A stretch of 64,000 nucleotides of DNA, taken from NCBI RefSeq assembly GCF_904848165.1, contig NZ_LR884459.1:682001-746000 (forward strand). Direction: 5' to 3'. The notes below the pieces were generated by a model, which saw only the letters and a list, made by a program, of their open reading frames with translations, was not told where the DNA came from and made no database searches. The translations under genes and the position numbers were made by a program. Positions 10,087-18,841 of the stretch are shown here, piece after piece. The stretch is from Psychrobacter arenosus (GTDB taxonomy: Bacteria; Pseudomonadota; Gammaproteobacteria; Pseudomonadales; Moraxellaceae). Within the stretch, counting starts at the first letter, position 1; the number at the start of each line of letters is the position of its first letter.

Positions 10087-10888
10087 GGTTGAATGTAAAA
10101 CCGCAGAGGACTTAGCCCTTATGCGCGAGTCGGGCAAACTCTTGGCGGCTGTCTTTGCCTATCTCGATAACCACATCAGCGTGGGCATGTCCACTATGGC
10201 AATCGACACTCTAGTAGAGCGTTATATTGTCGATGAGTTGGGCGCTCGCCCCGCCAGTAAAGGGCAATATGGCTATAAGTACTCGCTGAACACTTCTCTC
10301 AACGACGTGGTCTGTCATGGCATGCCTTCGGACACCCAGCACCTAAAGTCTGGCGATATTATCAACCTAGATATCACCTTAGAAAAAAATGGTTTTATCG
10401 CCGACTCTAGTAAGATGTATCTAATCGGTGAAGTCTCCCCACAAGCCCAACGCTTGGTAGAAAAAACTTATGAAGCGATGTGGCAAGGCATCCGCGTGGT
10501 TAAGCCCGGCGCTACCCTAGGCGATGTCGGCCATGCTATCCAAAGCCATGCCGAAAAAAACGGCTACAGCGTGGTGCGTGAATACTGCGGTCATGGGATT
10601 GGCCGTGAGATGCACGAAGCGCCTGAAGTCATGCATTATGGCCGCGCTGGCAAAGGCTTGGTGCTTCAAGAGGGCATGACTTTTACCATCGAGCCAATGA
10701 TTAACCAAGGTAAGGCTAAGATAAAAAATAAAAAGGATGGTTGGACGGTGGTAACTGCGGATAAGAAATTATCTGCCCAGTGGGAGCACACTATAGCGGT
10801 CACAGCGGCGGGTTATGAGGTGCTGACGCTCAGAGCTGAGGAGCTAAGCGATACTGATAAAATAGCGCCGCAAGCAGCGATGCTTTAA
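10079..10888 (+). CDS. map: Type I methionine aminopeptidase
   Basis: This metallopeptidase removes the initiator methionine from new proteins. The protein has 269 residues. The ligands expected from the E. coli enzyme are present: the two aspartates in NLDIT and FIADSSKM, the histidine in GHGIGREMHE, and glutamates in TIEPM and QWEHT. It overlaps the ParD-like gene. Housekeeping map genes usually lie near rpsB, so this may be a second copy, but that cannot be checked within the window. Confidence 0.93.
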   Translation: MDKVECKTAEDLALMRESGKLLAAVFAYLDNHISVGMSTMAIDTLVERYIVDELGARPASKGQYGYKYSLNTSLNDVVCHGMPSDTQHLKSGDIINLDITLEKNGFIADSSKMYLIGEVSPQAQRLVEKTYEAMWQGIRVVKPGATLGDVGHAIQSHAEKNGYSVVREYCGHGIGREMHEAPEVMHYGRAGKGLVLQEGMTFTIEPMINQGKAKIKNKKDGWTVVTADKKLSAQWEHTIAVTAAGYEVLTLRAEELSDTDKIAPQAAML

Positions 10889-10943
10889 CCTCATTAGTTT
10901 AATGATGCCATTGCAATTAAATAATAAGCGCTTGGAGTCGACC

Positions 10944-11426
10944 TTAAGAAATGCTCATCATCAAATCATAAGGAATACAAAAAGCGCTGTCTTTTTTGAT
11001 AGGTTTTAAGCAGTGTAGCACCTCAGAATAGTCAGGGTCTTTTGCCTCATGTTGCTTATTCAGCTGTTGTGGGGAGATAGGCCGTAGCGTGCGTGAATTA
11101 ATATGAATCACTTTTGCAGGCTGGTTATCTAGCAAGATTTCCTCTTCTTCTAAATCTAGTATCTCTTTATCTTCAAAACGAAAGGTGGCATTGTTTATTA
11201 TCTCGACCGTTTTACCCTTAGGCAAGGTAAAGGTTATTTCCTTCACATAATAAACCATACTGACCCCGCTGACGCCCTCGAATTGACAGGGCTTTTCCAC
11301 AGCGTTTCTCTCTAGCAATGCTGTCACTATGGTGCACGTCGTGTCCCCTTTGACGGGCGCTACCATTGCCAGCGCACTGACCGACAGTAACGAACCAGGG
11401 AGAAGAATAAAGAGTGCTTTTAGCAT
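10944..11426 (-). CDS. Secreted or periplasmic protein of unknown function
   Basis: A 160-residue protein with an N-terminal signal sequence (MLKALFILLPGSLLSVSALA). The mature part has four cysteines (in TTCTIV, KPCQFEG, LHCLKP and FCIPYD) that could form two disulfides, and a very acidic stretch, DKEILDLEEEEI. AGGAG precedes the ATG by nine bases. It converges on map. No family is recognised. Confidence 0.7.
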   Translation of the reverse strand: MLKALFILLPGSLLSVSALAMVAPVKGDTTCTIVTALLERNAVEKPCQFEGVSGVSMVYYVKEITFTLPKGKTVEIINNATFRFEDKEILDLEEEEILLDNQPAKVIHINSRTLRPISPQQLNKQHEAKDPDYSEVLHCLKPIKKDSAFCIPYDLMMSIS

Positions 11427-11834
11427 GAGGGGTCACTCCTAATAGGCGGACGGTAGCCGTATGGGTTTAATGCTATTAAACGCTGTCTATCAAGGAGTTG
11501 CTATAGCGCTCTTGTTACCTTATTTATAAAACTTCAAGGCCATAATTAGCGATTTACTTGCCACTTTATCTCCCTTACTATACGAGAGAACATACGTTTC
11601 GTTAATTAGATTTAACAGTAAGGATTAGGGGTTTCATCAATTTGGATGATGAGTATCGCCGTAAGCTTTGCCAGACTAGTGGCGGCATCACGGCTATCAA
11701 TACCCAAACGAAACAAGACAGCGATGTTGTACAGCGACACTGTATAGCTGCAGACTTATACTTTACTAAACTCTATCTATTTACAGACGCGTGCTAGGAG
11801 TAGGAGTTAACCCTTAAATAGACGGAGATTCACA
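11427..11834. other. Intergenic region before the permease-formamidase operon
   Basis: About 400 bases with no firm gene. An open frame at 11606-11797 lacks an ATG; from a TTG at 11642 it would encode 51 residues starting LDDEYRRKLCQTSGGITAIN. It may be a decayed gene end. A promoter for the permease operon should lie here, but none stands out. Confidence 0.4.
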
Positions 11835-13181
11835 ATGAGTGACCATAACCTAGAGCGTTTTGGTTATACGCAGGAACTTTCACGGACGCTGGAACTGCGA
11901 GATCTGGTCATCTATGGCTTTATCTTTATCGTACCTATCGCCCCCTTCGGTATCTTCGGTCATGTCATGAATGCCAGTGGCGGCATGATTGTCACCGCTT
12001 ATATTATTGGTCTAATCGGCATGCTGTTCACCGCTATCAGCTACTCGCAGATGGCCAAAGAATTTCCGATAGCCGGCTCTGTATATTCCTATGTGTCCAA
12101 AGGGGCTGGCGGCTTTATTGGTTTTGTCGCCGGCTGGATTATGCTGCTAGATTATATTCTGGTGCCCGCCCTACTCTATGTCGTAGGGGCCTTTGCCATT
12201 CACGATATTTTCCCCTCGCTATCCCCCATATTTTTACTTATCGCTTTTGTCATCTTTAATACCTATATTAATATTCGCGGCATTAGCTTTACGGCGGTCT
12301 TCAACCGTTGGATGTTGGTCGCCGAGCTTATCGTGCTAGTTATATTCTTAGTGATGGGCGTGATAGCTATTAGCAATAATGTCAATGGCGCGGTCTTTTC
12401 TATAGCCCCCGTTTATCAACCTGATAGCTTTTCACTTGGCCTTATTGTTTCTGCCGTGCCTATCGCTGTGCTGAGCTTCCTTGGTTTTGATGGTATTTCT
12501 ACCTTAGCGGAAGAAGCTAAGGGTGGCGGTAAAGCGGTAAGTAAGGCAATTTTCATCGTGCTATTCGTGATCGGCGGTTTATTTATTGCGCAAACTTGGA
12601 TAGCCGCTTTGATTCAGCCGGATCCTAAACAGTTTGCGAACCTAGATACCGCCTTTTATGACACTGCCCGTATCGCGGGTGGCAACTGGCTTGGGGTACT
12701 AGCTGCGGCTACCACAGCGTTGGCCTGGGGCATAGCCGACTCGTTAGTGGCACAGGTCGCTACCGCGCGTATTCTCTACAGCATGGGGCGTGATCGCCTG
12801 CTGCCCTCTGCGCTGTCTCGGGTACACGCTCGCTATAAGACGCCTTATATCAGTACGCTGTTGGTGAGTCTGGTTTCTATCGTGGTTGGTATCGCCTTTA
12901 TGGCGAATTTAGCGCTATTGACTTCTATTGTCACCATAGGCGCATTAACCGCGTTTATGATCCTCAACCTCAGTACGCTATATTATTTTGTGATTAAGAA
13001 AAAGTCTTACAACGTCTTTTTGCATATTCTTAGCCCTCTGCTCGGTGTAGGCGTGGTAGGCTATATTTGGAGTGGCTTTGAGGGCTATACTATTCTAATT
13101 GGTGCGGTTTGGGCCTTGATAGGCATAGCTATTTATTACTTAGCTAAGCGCCGTGGCCAGCAAGTCAATATGGAGATTTAA
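11835..13181 (+). CDS. APC-family amino acid/amine permease
   Basis: A 448-residue transporter with about twelve hydrophobic segments. The first-helix motif is IAPFGIFGHVMNASGG and the later GFDGISTLAEEAKGG is a typical APC superfamily signature. A GGAG site precedes the ATG. The formamidase-family gene begins one base after its stop, so the two form an operon and the substrate may be a compound that feeds the amidase. The exact substrate is unknown. Confidence 0.88.
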   Translation: MSDHNLERFGYTQELSRTLELRDLVIYGFIFIVPIAPFGIFGHVMNASGGMIVTAYIIGLIGMLFTAISYSQMAKEFPIAGSVYSYVSKGAGGFIGFVAGWIMLLDYILVPALLYVVGAFAIHDIFPSLSPIFLLIAFVIFNTYINIRGISFTAVFNRWMLVAELIVLVIFLVMGVIAISNNVNGAVFSIAPVYQPDSFSLGLIVSAVPIAVLSFLGFDGISTLAEEAKGGGKAVSKAIFIVLFVIGGLFIAQTWIAALIQPDPKQFANLDTAFYDTARIAGGNWLGVLAAATTALAWGIADSLVAQVATARILYSMGRDRLLPSALSRVHARYKTPYISTLLVSLVSIVVGIAFMANLALLTSIVTIGALTAFMILNLSTLYYFVIKKKSYNVFLHILSPLLGVGVVGYIWSGFEGYTILIGAVWALIGIAIYYLAKRRGQQVNMEI

Positions 13182-13182
13182 T

Positions 13183-14121
13183 ATGAAAATTAAAACGATT
13201 CACGAAGTACATCATTGTTTCGACCATGATATCGCCCCGCTTGAAATCATTAGCTCAGGCGACACGCGACGCTTTGATATTCAGGATGCCAGTGGTGGTC
13301 TAGTCACCCGTGATAGTAAAGCTGAGCTGATGACGCGACTGCCTTTTGATAAGCTCAATCCGGTCTGTGGGCCGCTGTATATGGAAGACGCTGAACCCGG
13401 TGACGTCATTGAAGTTGAGTTATTAGACTTCGAGCCGGGCGGTTGGGGCTGGACCGCGATCATCCCGGGCTTTGGTTTATTGGCGGACGAGTTTAGCTCG
13501 CCGTGGCTGAAGATTACTGAGTATGACAGCGAGTCGGTCTACTTTGATAATGATATCGTGATTCCGTTTCGTCCCTTTGCTGGAACCATGGGGCTAGCCC
13601 CTGCTGAGCCGGGAGCCCACTCTATTGTGCCGCCGCGCCATTGTGGGGGTAACTTAGATATTCGTGATTTGGTACCTGGTGCGAAACTTTACTTACCCGT
13701 ACAAGTACCCGGTGGTCTCTTCAGTATGGGTGATACCCATGCTTGCCAAGGCGATGGTGAGGTTTGCGGTACCGCGGTTGAAACGCGTATGGCTGCTACA
13801 GCAACGTTGAGACTGCATAAGGGCGATAGTATCCCTATGCCTATGTTTGATATGCCGGCGGTAGCCAGCGATCAGGTCAATGAAGGCTATGTTGTGACCA
13901 CCGGCGTAGGCCCAGATTTGATGACGGGGGCCAAAGACGCACTGCGCTTTATGATAGATCGGCTCCATAAAAAAGCCGGTATGGACGAAGAAATGGCCTA
14001 TGCGCTGTGCAGTGTGGCAGGACAATTAAAAATCAGTGAAGTCGTCGATCAACCCAACTGGGTGGTGTCTTTTTATATGCCTAAAGCTATCTTTAAATCA
14101 CGTAGCCTGAAAATTATGTAG
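13183..14121 (+). CDS. Acetamidase/formamidase-family hydrolase
   Basis: A 312-residue member of the acetamidase/formamidase (FmdA/AmdA) family, which releases ammonia from short-chain amides. Signatures include CGPLYMEDAEPGDVIEVEL, FRPFAGTMGLAPAEPG and SMGDTHACQGDGEVCG. The ATG at 13183 is preferred; GGAG at 13172-13175 serves it. An in-frame start at 13153 would overlap the permease. Because HutG in the nearby hut cluster makes formamide, a role in formamide disposal is plausible but inferred. Confidence 0.88.
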   Translation: MKIKTIHEVHHCFDHDIAPLEIISSGDTRRFDIQDASGGLVTRDSKAELMTRLPFDKLNPVCGPLYMEDAEPGDVIEVELLDFEPGGWGWTAIIPGFGLLADEFSSPWLKITEYDSESVYFDNDIVIPFRPFAGTMGLAPAEPGAHSIVPPRHCGGNLDIRDLVPGAKLYLPVQVPGGLFSMGDTHACQGDGEVCGTAVETRMAATATLRLHKGDSIPMPMFDMPAVASDQVNEGYVVTTGVGPDLMTGAKDALRFMIDRLHKKAGMDEEMAYALCSVAGQLKISEVVDQPNWVVSFYMPKAIFKSRSLKIM

Positions 14122-14219
14122 AACGGCAGGGTCTTGTCTTTAAGGGTCTTGTAATTAAGACTCCTGTACTTCTTATTTTACTTTATTGTCATTTTGCCAT
14201 GGTCGGATTTAAGGTGCGG

Positions 14220-14780
14220 TCATGGCAACGCCAACACAGTAAGCACCCCATAACCCACCGACCGTGGCCAATCCGTAGCCACTCGCGGCACCCCTGCACC
14301 AGTCACAATCCTCTTCGCCGCATTAATCCAACCCGCATGCCCTACTACCATTATGGGTGCATCTTCATTCGCTAACATCTGCTGACCAAGCCATTGCTCA
14401 ACCCGAGTGAATAACTGCCGCACGCTCTCGCCATTGCCCGGTTGATAGTCAGCAAAATCCTCACACCAAGCATCAACCTCATGCCAAGGAATATCAGCCC
14501 AAGGCAACCCATCCCACTCACCAAAACTCACTTCCATTAACTCAGGCGAGATATGATACTCGAAGCCACGCGCTGCTAATAGCTCTCCAACCTGTAAGGA
14601 ACGCTGTAACGGACTCACCCAAATGACTTTGGGTAAATGATGGCGTTGCGTATATTTATGGATTTGATTCGCCAGTCGTTTGAGTTTGCGCTTTGCCACA
14701 CCCCTATCGGTTTGACCCAGACAAATACCCTCGACGGCCAACGGTTTAGGATGTCGCCAAATATATAAGGTCATGGTCAT
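14220..14780 (-). CDS. cobC: Histidine phosphatase, probable alpha-ribazole phosphatase
   Basis: A 186-residue histidine-phosphatase (phosphoglycerate-mutase-like) protein. The catalytic RHP motif is at about residues 9-11 (YIWRHPKP), and VVGHAGWIN carries the second active-site histidine. As third gene of a cobT-cobS run it is best read as CobC, which dephosphorylates alpha-ribazole phosphate in the nucleotide-loop branch of cobalamin synthesis. The family alone does not fix the substrate, so the call rests on context. Confidence 0.8.
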   Translation of the reverse strand: MTMTLYIWRHPKPLAVEGICLGQTDRGVAKRKLKRLANQIHKYTQRHHLPKVIWVSPLQRSLQVGELLAARGFEYHISPELMEVSFGEWDGLPWADIPWHEVDAWCEDFADYQPGNGESVRQLFTRVEQWLGQQMLANEDAPIMVVGHAGWINAAKRIVTGAGVPRVATDWPRSVGYGVLTVLALP

Positions 14781-14844
14781 AGAGGGCTCTTAGTAATACG
14801 GTGTTATTTAAATGAATCGGTCAGGCTTAGGAGAATATAGAGCA

Positions 14845-15723
14845 TTAGAAAATAGGTAAGGTAGCCACCAATCCCATATAAATAGCCACTTCGCTCAACT
14901 GTTGCGTAGCGCCCAACCCATCGCCGGTATAGCCATCAAGGCGACGTTTTAGTAATCGGCGCATATAGTCAGTTGCGACTAAAGCCAATACTATCGCTAA
15001 TAACCAGTTCCCTAAAGTGATTTTCCCGACAGTTTGTGGAAAGATAATGCTGACTATAATTACCGCAAACAGCAACCAACCACTAGCAAATAACCCCTGC
15101 CGTGCGGTCAACTGTTGCGCCATCGGTTTGGCTTTCGCGTGTTCGATTTCACCCCCATAAGGCAACAACGCAATTAGGCTAATACAACATAACCGCGAGG
15201 CACTATGGCCAATAATCAAAGCTACCACCGCAACGTAGAGTGGCATAGCGGCTAATAACGTCACTTTTAATAATAGCGCCGAGACCAACCCCAACGTACC
15301 ATAAGTGCCCAACCGTGAGTCTTTCATAATGGTCAGCGTGCGCTCACGGGTCAGACCGCCGCCCAAACCATCGCAAGTATCGGCAAGGCCATCTTCGTGA
15401 AAAGCACCGGTGAGCTTAATCCCAAACGCCGTACTTATCACTGCCCCTACTAATGGAGTAAATAGACTGCTACCGAGCCAAAACACGCTGGCACAGAGTA
15501 TGCCAATCAATAACCCAACTGCCGGAAAATGACGACTGCTTTGGTGCAGCCATTGGGGCTGATAGTTTCTAAGTGCGGGCACAGACAGCCGGGTTAAAAA
15601 CTGGATAGCCACCAACAATAATATCCCTTCATGCCGCAAACGCTCTAGTAAAGTAGTGGCAGAGCTAGAGTTGGTAGAGCTCGAATTAGCAGGACTAGAA
15701 TTAGGAAACTTAGAACTGGCCAT
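14845..15723 (-). CDS. cobS: Adenosylcobinamide-GDP ribazoletransferase
   Basis: CobS joins adenosylcobinamide-GDP to alpha-ribazole (or its phosphate) to form the cobalamin lower-ligand loop. The 292-residue membrane protein has the expected motif GAFHEDGLADTCDGLGGG at about 107-124 and the segment MKDSRLGTYGTLGL. The N-terminal 25 residues are rich in Ser and Asn and look non-conserved. Its ATG overlaps the cobT stop by one base (TAATG), which indicates translational coupling. Confidence 0.93.
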   Translation of the reverse strand: MASSKFPNSSPANSSSTNSSSATTLLERLRHEGILLLVAIQFLTRLSVPALRNYQPQWLHQSSRHFPAVGLLIGILCASVFWLGSSLFTPLVGAVISTAFGIKLTGAFHEDGLADTCDGLGGGLTRERTLTIMKDSRLGTYGTLGLVSALLLKVTLLAAMPLYVAVVALIIGHSASRLCCISLIALLPYGGEIEHAKAKPMAQQLTARQGLFASGWLLFAVIIVSIIFPQTVGKITLGNWLLAIVLALVATDYMRRLLKRRLDGYTGDGLGATQQLSEVAIYMGLVATLPIF

Positions 15724-16796
15724 TAAGGTGTCACTTCAGCATCAGTACTCTCTTTCGCACTCGCCTCGCTCACCCCAGCATCACTAAAGCTCGCCATCTC
15801 ATTTAAGATAGCGCACGCCGACTGTAATAGCGGATACGCCAACGCTGCCCCACTGCCCTCACCCAAACGCATTTGCCAATCTAATAACGGTTCAGCCTCT
15901 AGTAAGTTCAGCAGATGCGCATGCCCCGGCTCGACCGAATGATGGGCAAAGATAGCAAACTGACGCACACCTGGCGCCAAACGCTCAGCGACCAGTAAAG
16001 CCACACTAGCAATAAAGCCATCGATTAGCAGAATACGCCGCTCGCTTGCCGACTGAATAAAGGCACCCGCCATCATAGCAATCTCTAACCCGCCCAATGC
16101 CCCCAATGCGGCTAGTGGTGAGGTTGCCTCGTTATGGCGCGCTAGCACTTGGCTTAAGATAGCGGTTTTATGCTGCAAGCCCGCATCGTCTAACCCGGTT
16201 CCGCGACCAATACACTCAGTAATCGGGATATCACCCAGTCTCGCCAGCAATAAACTCGCCGCCGAAGTATTGCCAATACCCATCTCGCCAGCGATTAATA
16301 GATTACCCTCAAGTTGCTCCGCTACTGTCATACCATGCTGTAACGCCAACACGCATTCTTCAGCGCTCATCGCGGCTTCAGTTAAGGCATCGCGACTACC
16401 ATTACGCACCTTATAATCGAGCAATTGCGGATGGTTTGCAAAGTCCGTAGCAACCCCAGCATCCACCACTTTAAGCTCAATGTTATGCTGGCGTGCCAAG
16501 ACATTAATCGCCGCGCCACCTTGGAGGAAATTCAGCACCATCTGCGCCGTGACCGCACTCGGATACGCCGAGGTGCCATGCTGCGTTAGCCCATGATCGG
16601 CAGCAAATACCCGAATCTGCGGCTGCTTAATCTGCGGACTGGTCGTGCCTTGCATCATCCCAATTTGCAATGCTAGCGACTCTAAGCGCCCTAACGCACC
16701 CAAAGGTTTGGTTTTATTATCGAGGATTTGCTGGAGTTGTTGCTGTAGAGCGGGATTGTCTATCGTAGGGATGGATGGTGCAGTAAAGTTGGTCAA
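15723..16796 (-). CDS. cobT: Nicotinate-nucleotide-dimethylbenzimidazole phosphoribosyltransferase
   Basis: CobT makes alpha-ribazole 5'-phosphate from dimethylbenzimidazole and nicotinate mononucleotide. The 357 residues match the family, with KPLGALGRLESLA near residues 33-45, VFAADHG near 64-70 and the C-terminal FAIFAHHSVEPGHAHLL and RLGEGSGAALA segments. It heads the cobT-cobS-cobC run. The roughly 110-base gap upstream is too short for a typical cobalamin riboswitch and none is apparent. Confidence 0.95.
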   Translation of the reverse strand: MTNFTAPSIPTIDNPALQQQLQQILDNKTKPLGALGRLESLALQIGMMQGTTSPQIKQPQIRVFAADHGLTQHGTSAYPSAVTAQMVLNFLQGGAAINVLARQHNIELKVVDAGVATDFANHPQLLDYKVRNGSRDALTEAAMSAEECVLALQHGMTVAEQLEGNLLIAGEMGIGNTSAASLLLARLGDIPITECIGRGTGLDDAGLQHKTAILSQVLARHNEATSPLAALGALGGLEIAMMAGAFIQSASERRILLIDGFIASVALLVAERLAPGVRQFAIFAHHSVEPGHAHLLNLLEAEPLLDWQMRLGEGSGAALAYPLLQSACAILNEMASFSDAGVSEASAKESTDAEVTP

Positions 16797-16904
16797 AGGA
16801 CAGTCCTATCATAACAATGAACCCGTCCCCCTTTAAGCAAAGGAGGCTGAGAAAAATTAGGGAAATTTAAAAAATGATTATTTAGCCATTTAGCGATAAA
16901 GCTA

Positions 16905-17423
16905 TTAAACACCCGACTCGCAAGTGATGGTCTTTGCGGCCTTATCAAAGGTCAACTCGACATAGCCGCCTTGCGCGACCTCATAGCCGGTTGCGGTATT
17001 TTTACCCACATCAGAGTAGCCTGCAATCAGCTTAGGCAATTTAAACTTTGGTCGTAACGCCATAAACTTAGTATCTGTAAAATATAAATTCATCTGACTC
17101 CACTCATAGCCTTGTACGTAGTCAAACTTCACCAATGGCTGCCCAAATACACTAGCATTCTTTAAAGTATAAGTGGTGATTTCCCCCTCTTCATCAACGG
17201 AGTAATCGCCTTTGGTATGCTTTTTGACGATTGAGGCTTTGTACTTCGTTAATGGGTCTTCAACAGGATAAGGATAATCGCAGCCTACCAGCATAGACTT
17301 GAAATACGGGGTCCAATCGGTCGTCTTATTCGCCTTCGTTGCCCCTGTTGTAGCCGCAGTCGCGTTATTCACCACCGCTTGCCCCAATAAAGCCACCGCT
17401 ATAATAATCCATTTATTTTGCAT
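16905..17423 (-). CDS. Secreted protein, member 1 of a local paralogous family
   Basis: A 172-residue protein with an N-terminal signal peptide (VALLGQAVVNNATAA). The mature part shares a recognisable pattern with the proteins at 18842-19345 and 21220-21714: TPYFKSMLVGC near the N-terminus, TTYTLKNASVFGQPL, YEWSQMNLYF, ALRPKFKLPK and a final ITCESGV. Two conserved cysteines could form a disulfide. The ATG at 17423 is chosen because GGGA lies about nine bases upstream; the in-frame TTG at 17438 overlaps that site. The function is unknown. Confidence 0.75.
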   Translation of the reverse strand: MQNKWIIIAVALLGQAVVNNATAATTGATKANKTTDWTPYFKSMLVGCDYPYPVEDPLTKYKASIVKKHTKGDYSVDEEGEITTYTLKNASVFGQPLVKFDYVQGYEWSQMNLYFTDTKFMALRPKFKLPKLIAGYSDVGKNTATGYEVAQGGYVELTFDKAAKTITCESGV

Positions 17424-17748
17424 AGCTAGTATTCCCAAAACAAGTCAGTGGAGAAGTATTTAATCGTTACCTTAACAGGCAGTTTATAAGCAGCATTAAG
17501 GCGGATATTTTTATTCAGTATCTTGGGAGTCATAGTAGCAAATTATTCTCTATAAATAATGACTTATCTAGTAAGCATGCTAATCCACTCTATAAAGTAA
17601 GCGCTTATTTATAGCCCATTATTGCAAGCGTCATTATGTGTCGTCTTAACGCTAGCATGGCTTGTTTCAACCGTGCTGATTTGTCAAACTAATGAGGGTT
17701 CGTTGACTATAAAAGCAGCCACGTATAAGCACGTATAAGGGAGTAGAG
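17424..17748. other. Intergenic region, divergent promoters expected
   Basis: About 325 AT-rich bases between the secreted-protein gene and the divergent unknown gene at 17749. No gene or clear terminator is visible. Promoters for both directions must lie here, but none can be assigned with confidence. Confidence 0.35.
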
Positions 17749-18396
17749 ATGCTGACTATCGAAGAATTCTTTGAGCAAAAGGTGCCGCCGCTACCCTTTC
17801 GGTTGGCTGTGCGTCCTACCCTGCCTATCGATGTCGCTATTTTTCATAGAACTATAGATTTAGCGGAGTGCTTCCTATCTTTTCCTTTTCGGTTACCGCC
17901 TGCCCTAGAGAGCTTCTTTTGCAAAATATCCGATATAAATAGTCAGAATTCCCCTGACCCTAACTATCAATACGATGCAGAGACACAAGCTATCCTAGAC
18001 TCTGATGGTTATCAGCGTTTTATGTTTTATCTGACCGTCTATACCAACTCTTTAGATCTACTTTTGATTGAGGCGACCCCTGACTATTTGACCAAGCTCG
18101 GCATCCCTTTGGAGGAGAGCGTCGTGGTCGAGTACTACCCGTGTATGTACGACCCTATCAGTCTCCGCAATCCTTTGTCGACCGCATTGGGTGGCGATAT
18201 CAAAAAAATCATGCTGTACTGCCAGTTAATGCACGAGCACTTTTTGCAACTGTCGCTGAGCACCGGCGAATTGCGTCTATCAGCAGCCGATATTTTGGGC
18301 CAAGTCAGCCACACTGACCCCCTGCCCGAAAGCCCGGAGATGATCAATCTGCGCTACCGCCGCGATGTCTCCCACCTCGTGCGCAGCGTATTTTAA
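17749..18396 (+). CDS. Unknown protein upstream of an SSB-like gene
   Basis: A 215-residue protein with no signal peptide and no recognised domain. It is moderately hydrophobic and leucine-rich, with a mid segment RFMFYLTVYTNSLDLLLIEATPDYL and a hydrophilic C-terminus ending in HLVRSVF. GGGAG sits five bases before the ATG. The SSB-like gene starts ten bases after its stop and is probably co-transcribed. Confidence 0.7.
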   Translation: MLTIEEFFEQKVPPLPFRLAVRPTLPIDVAIFHRTIDLAECFLSFPFRLPPALESFFCKISDINSQNSPDPNYQYDAETQAILDSDGYQRFMFYLTVYTNSLDLLLIEATPDYLTKLGIPLEESVVVEYYPCMYDPISLRNPLSTALGGDIKKIMLYCQLMHEHFLQLSLSTGELRLSAADILGQVSHTDPLPESPEMINLRYRRDVSHLVRSVF

Positions 18397-18406
18397 GGAA
18401 GGCACT

Positions 18407-18790
18407 ATGAAGGATAGTCTATACGTCAATCGAGTGATGTTGGCAGGGCACCTTGGTTATCCCCCCGTGCTAAAAACTGCTCCCGATGGTAAGGTATTTT
18501 GCCGCTTTAATCTGGCTACCCTGACCGCTTGGGTGGATGATGAAAGCCGCACGCAAAAGATTCAAGATTGGCACCGCTGCGTGGTGTGGGGAGAGTCGGC
18601 ACAGGAGTTTGTCGATGAGTGCAAAAGCGGCACGCATATAGAATTAACGGGACGGCTACAGCCTAGATTTATCAAAGACGGTTTAGGCATGCGCCGAGAG
18701 ATCGTAGAGGTGAGAGTCGCCTCGTGGCAAGTGGTCAGTGGCGGCAGAACTAAGGTACAGATTCCTTTGGATGATACGCTGGCTTTCTAG
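18407..18790 (+). CDS. Single-stranded DNA-binding protein, accessory SSB
   Basis: A 127-residue SSB-family protein with an OB fold. It starts VNRVMLAGHLGYPPVLKTAP and continues with FCRFNLAT, WHRCVVWGESAQEF and IELTGRLQPR, the usual order of SSB strands. It lacks the long glycine-rich tail of housekeeping SSB, and its C-terminus is PLDDTLAF, an acidic tip ending in Phe with only partial resemblance to the DDDIPF partner-binding tail. AAGGAAGG precedes the ATG. An in-frame start at 18365 would overlap the upstream gene. It is probably a secondary SSB. Confidence 0.82.
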   Translation: MKDSLYVNRVMLAGHLGYPPVLKTAPDGKVFCRFNLATLTAWVDDESRTQKIQDWHRCVVWGESAQEFVDECKSGTHIELTGRLQPRFIKDGLGMRREIVEVRVASWQVVSGGRTKVQIPLDDTLAF

Positions 18791-18841
18791 TTGCTTTTCT
18801 ATTTTCTTTAGTGGGGATTGTAGCGTTTGACCCTAGCAAAT

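Noticed and set aside
16797..16904. Cobalamin riboswitch upstream of cobT
   Set aside because: The gap is only about 110 bases and shows no B12-box-like conserved core.
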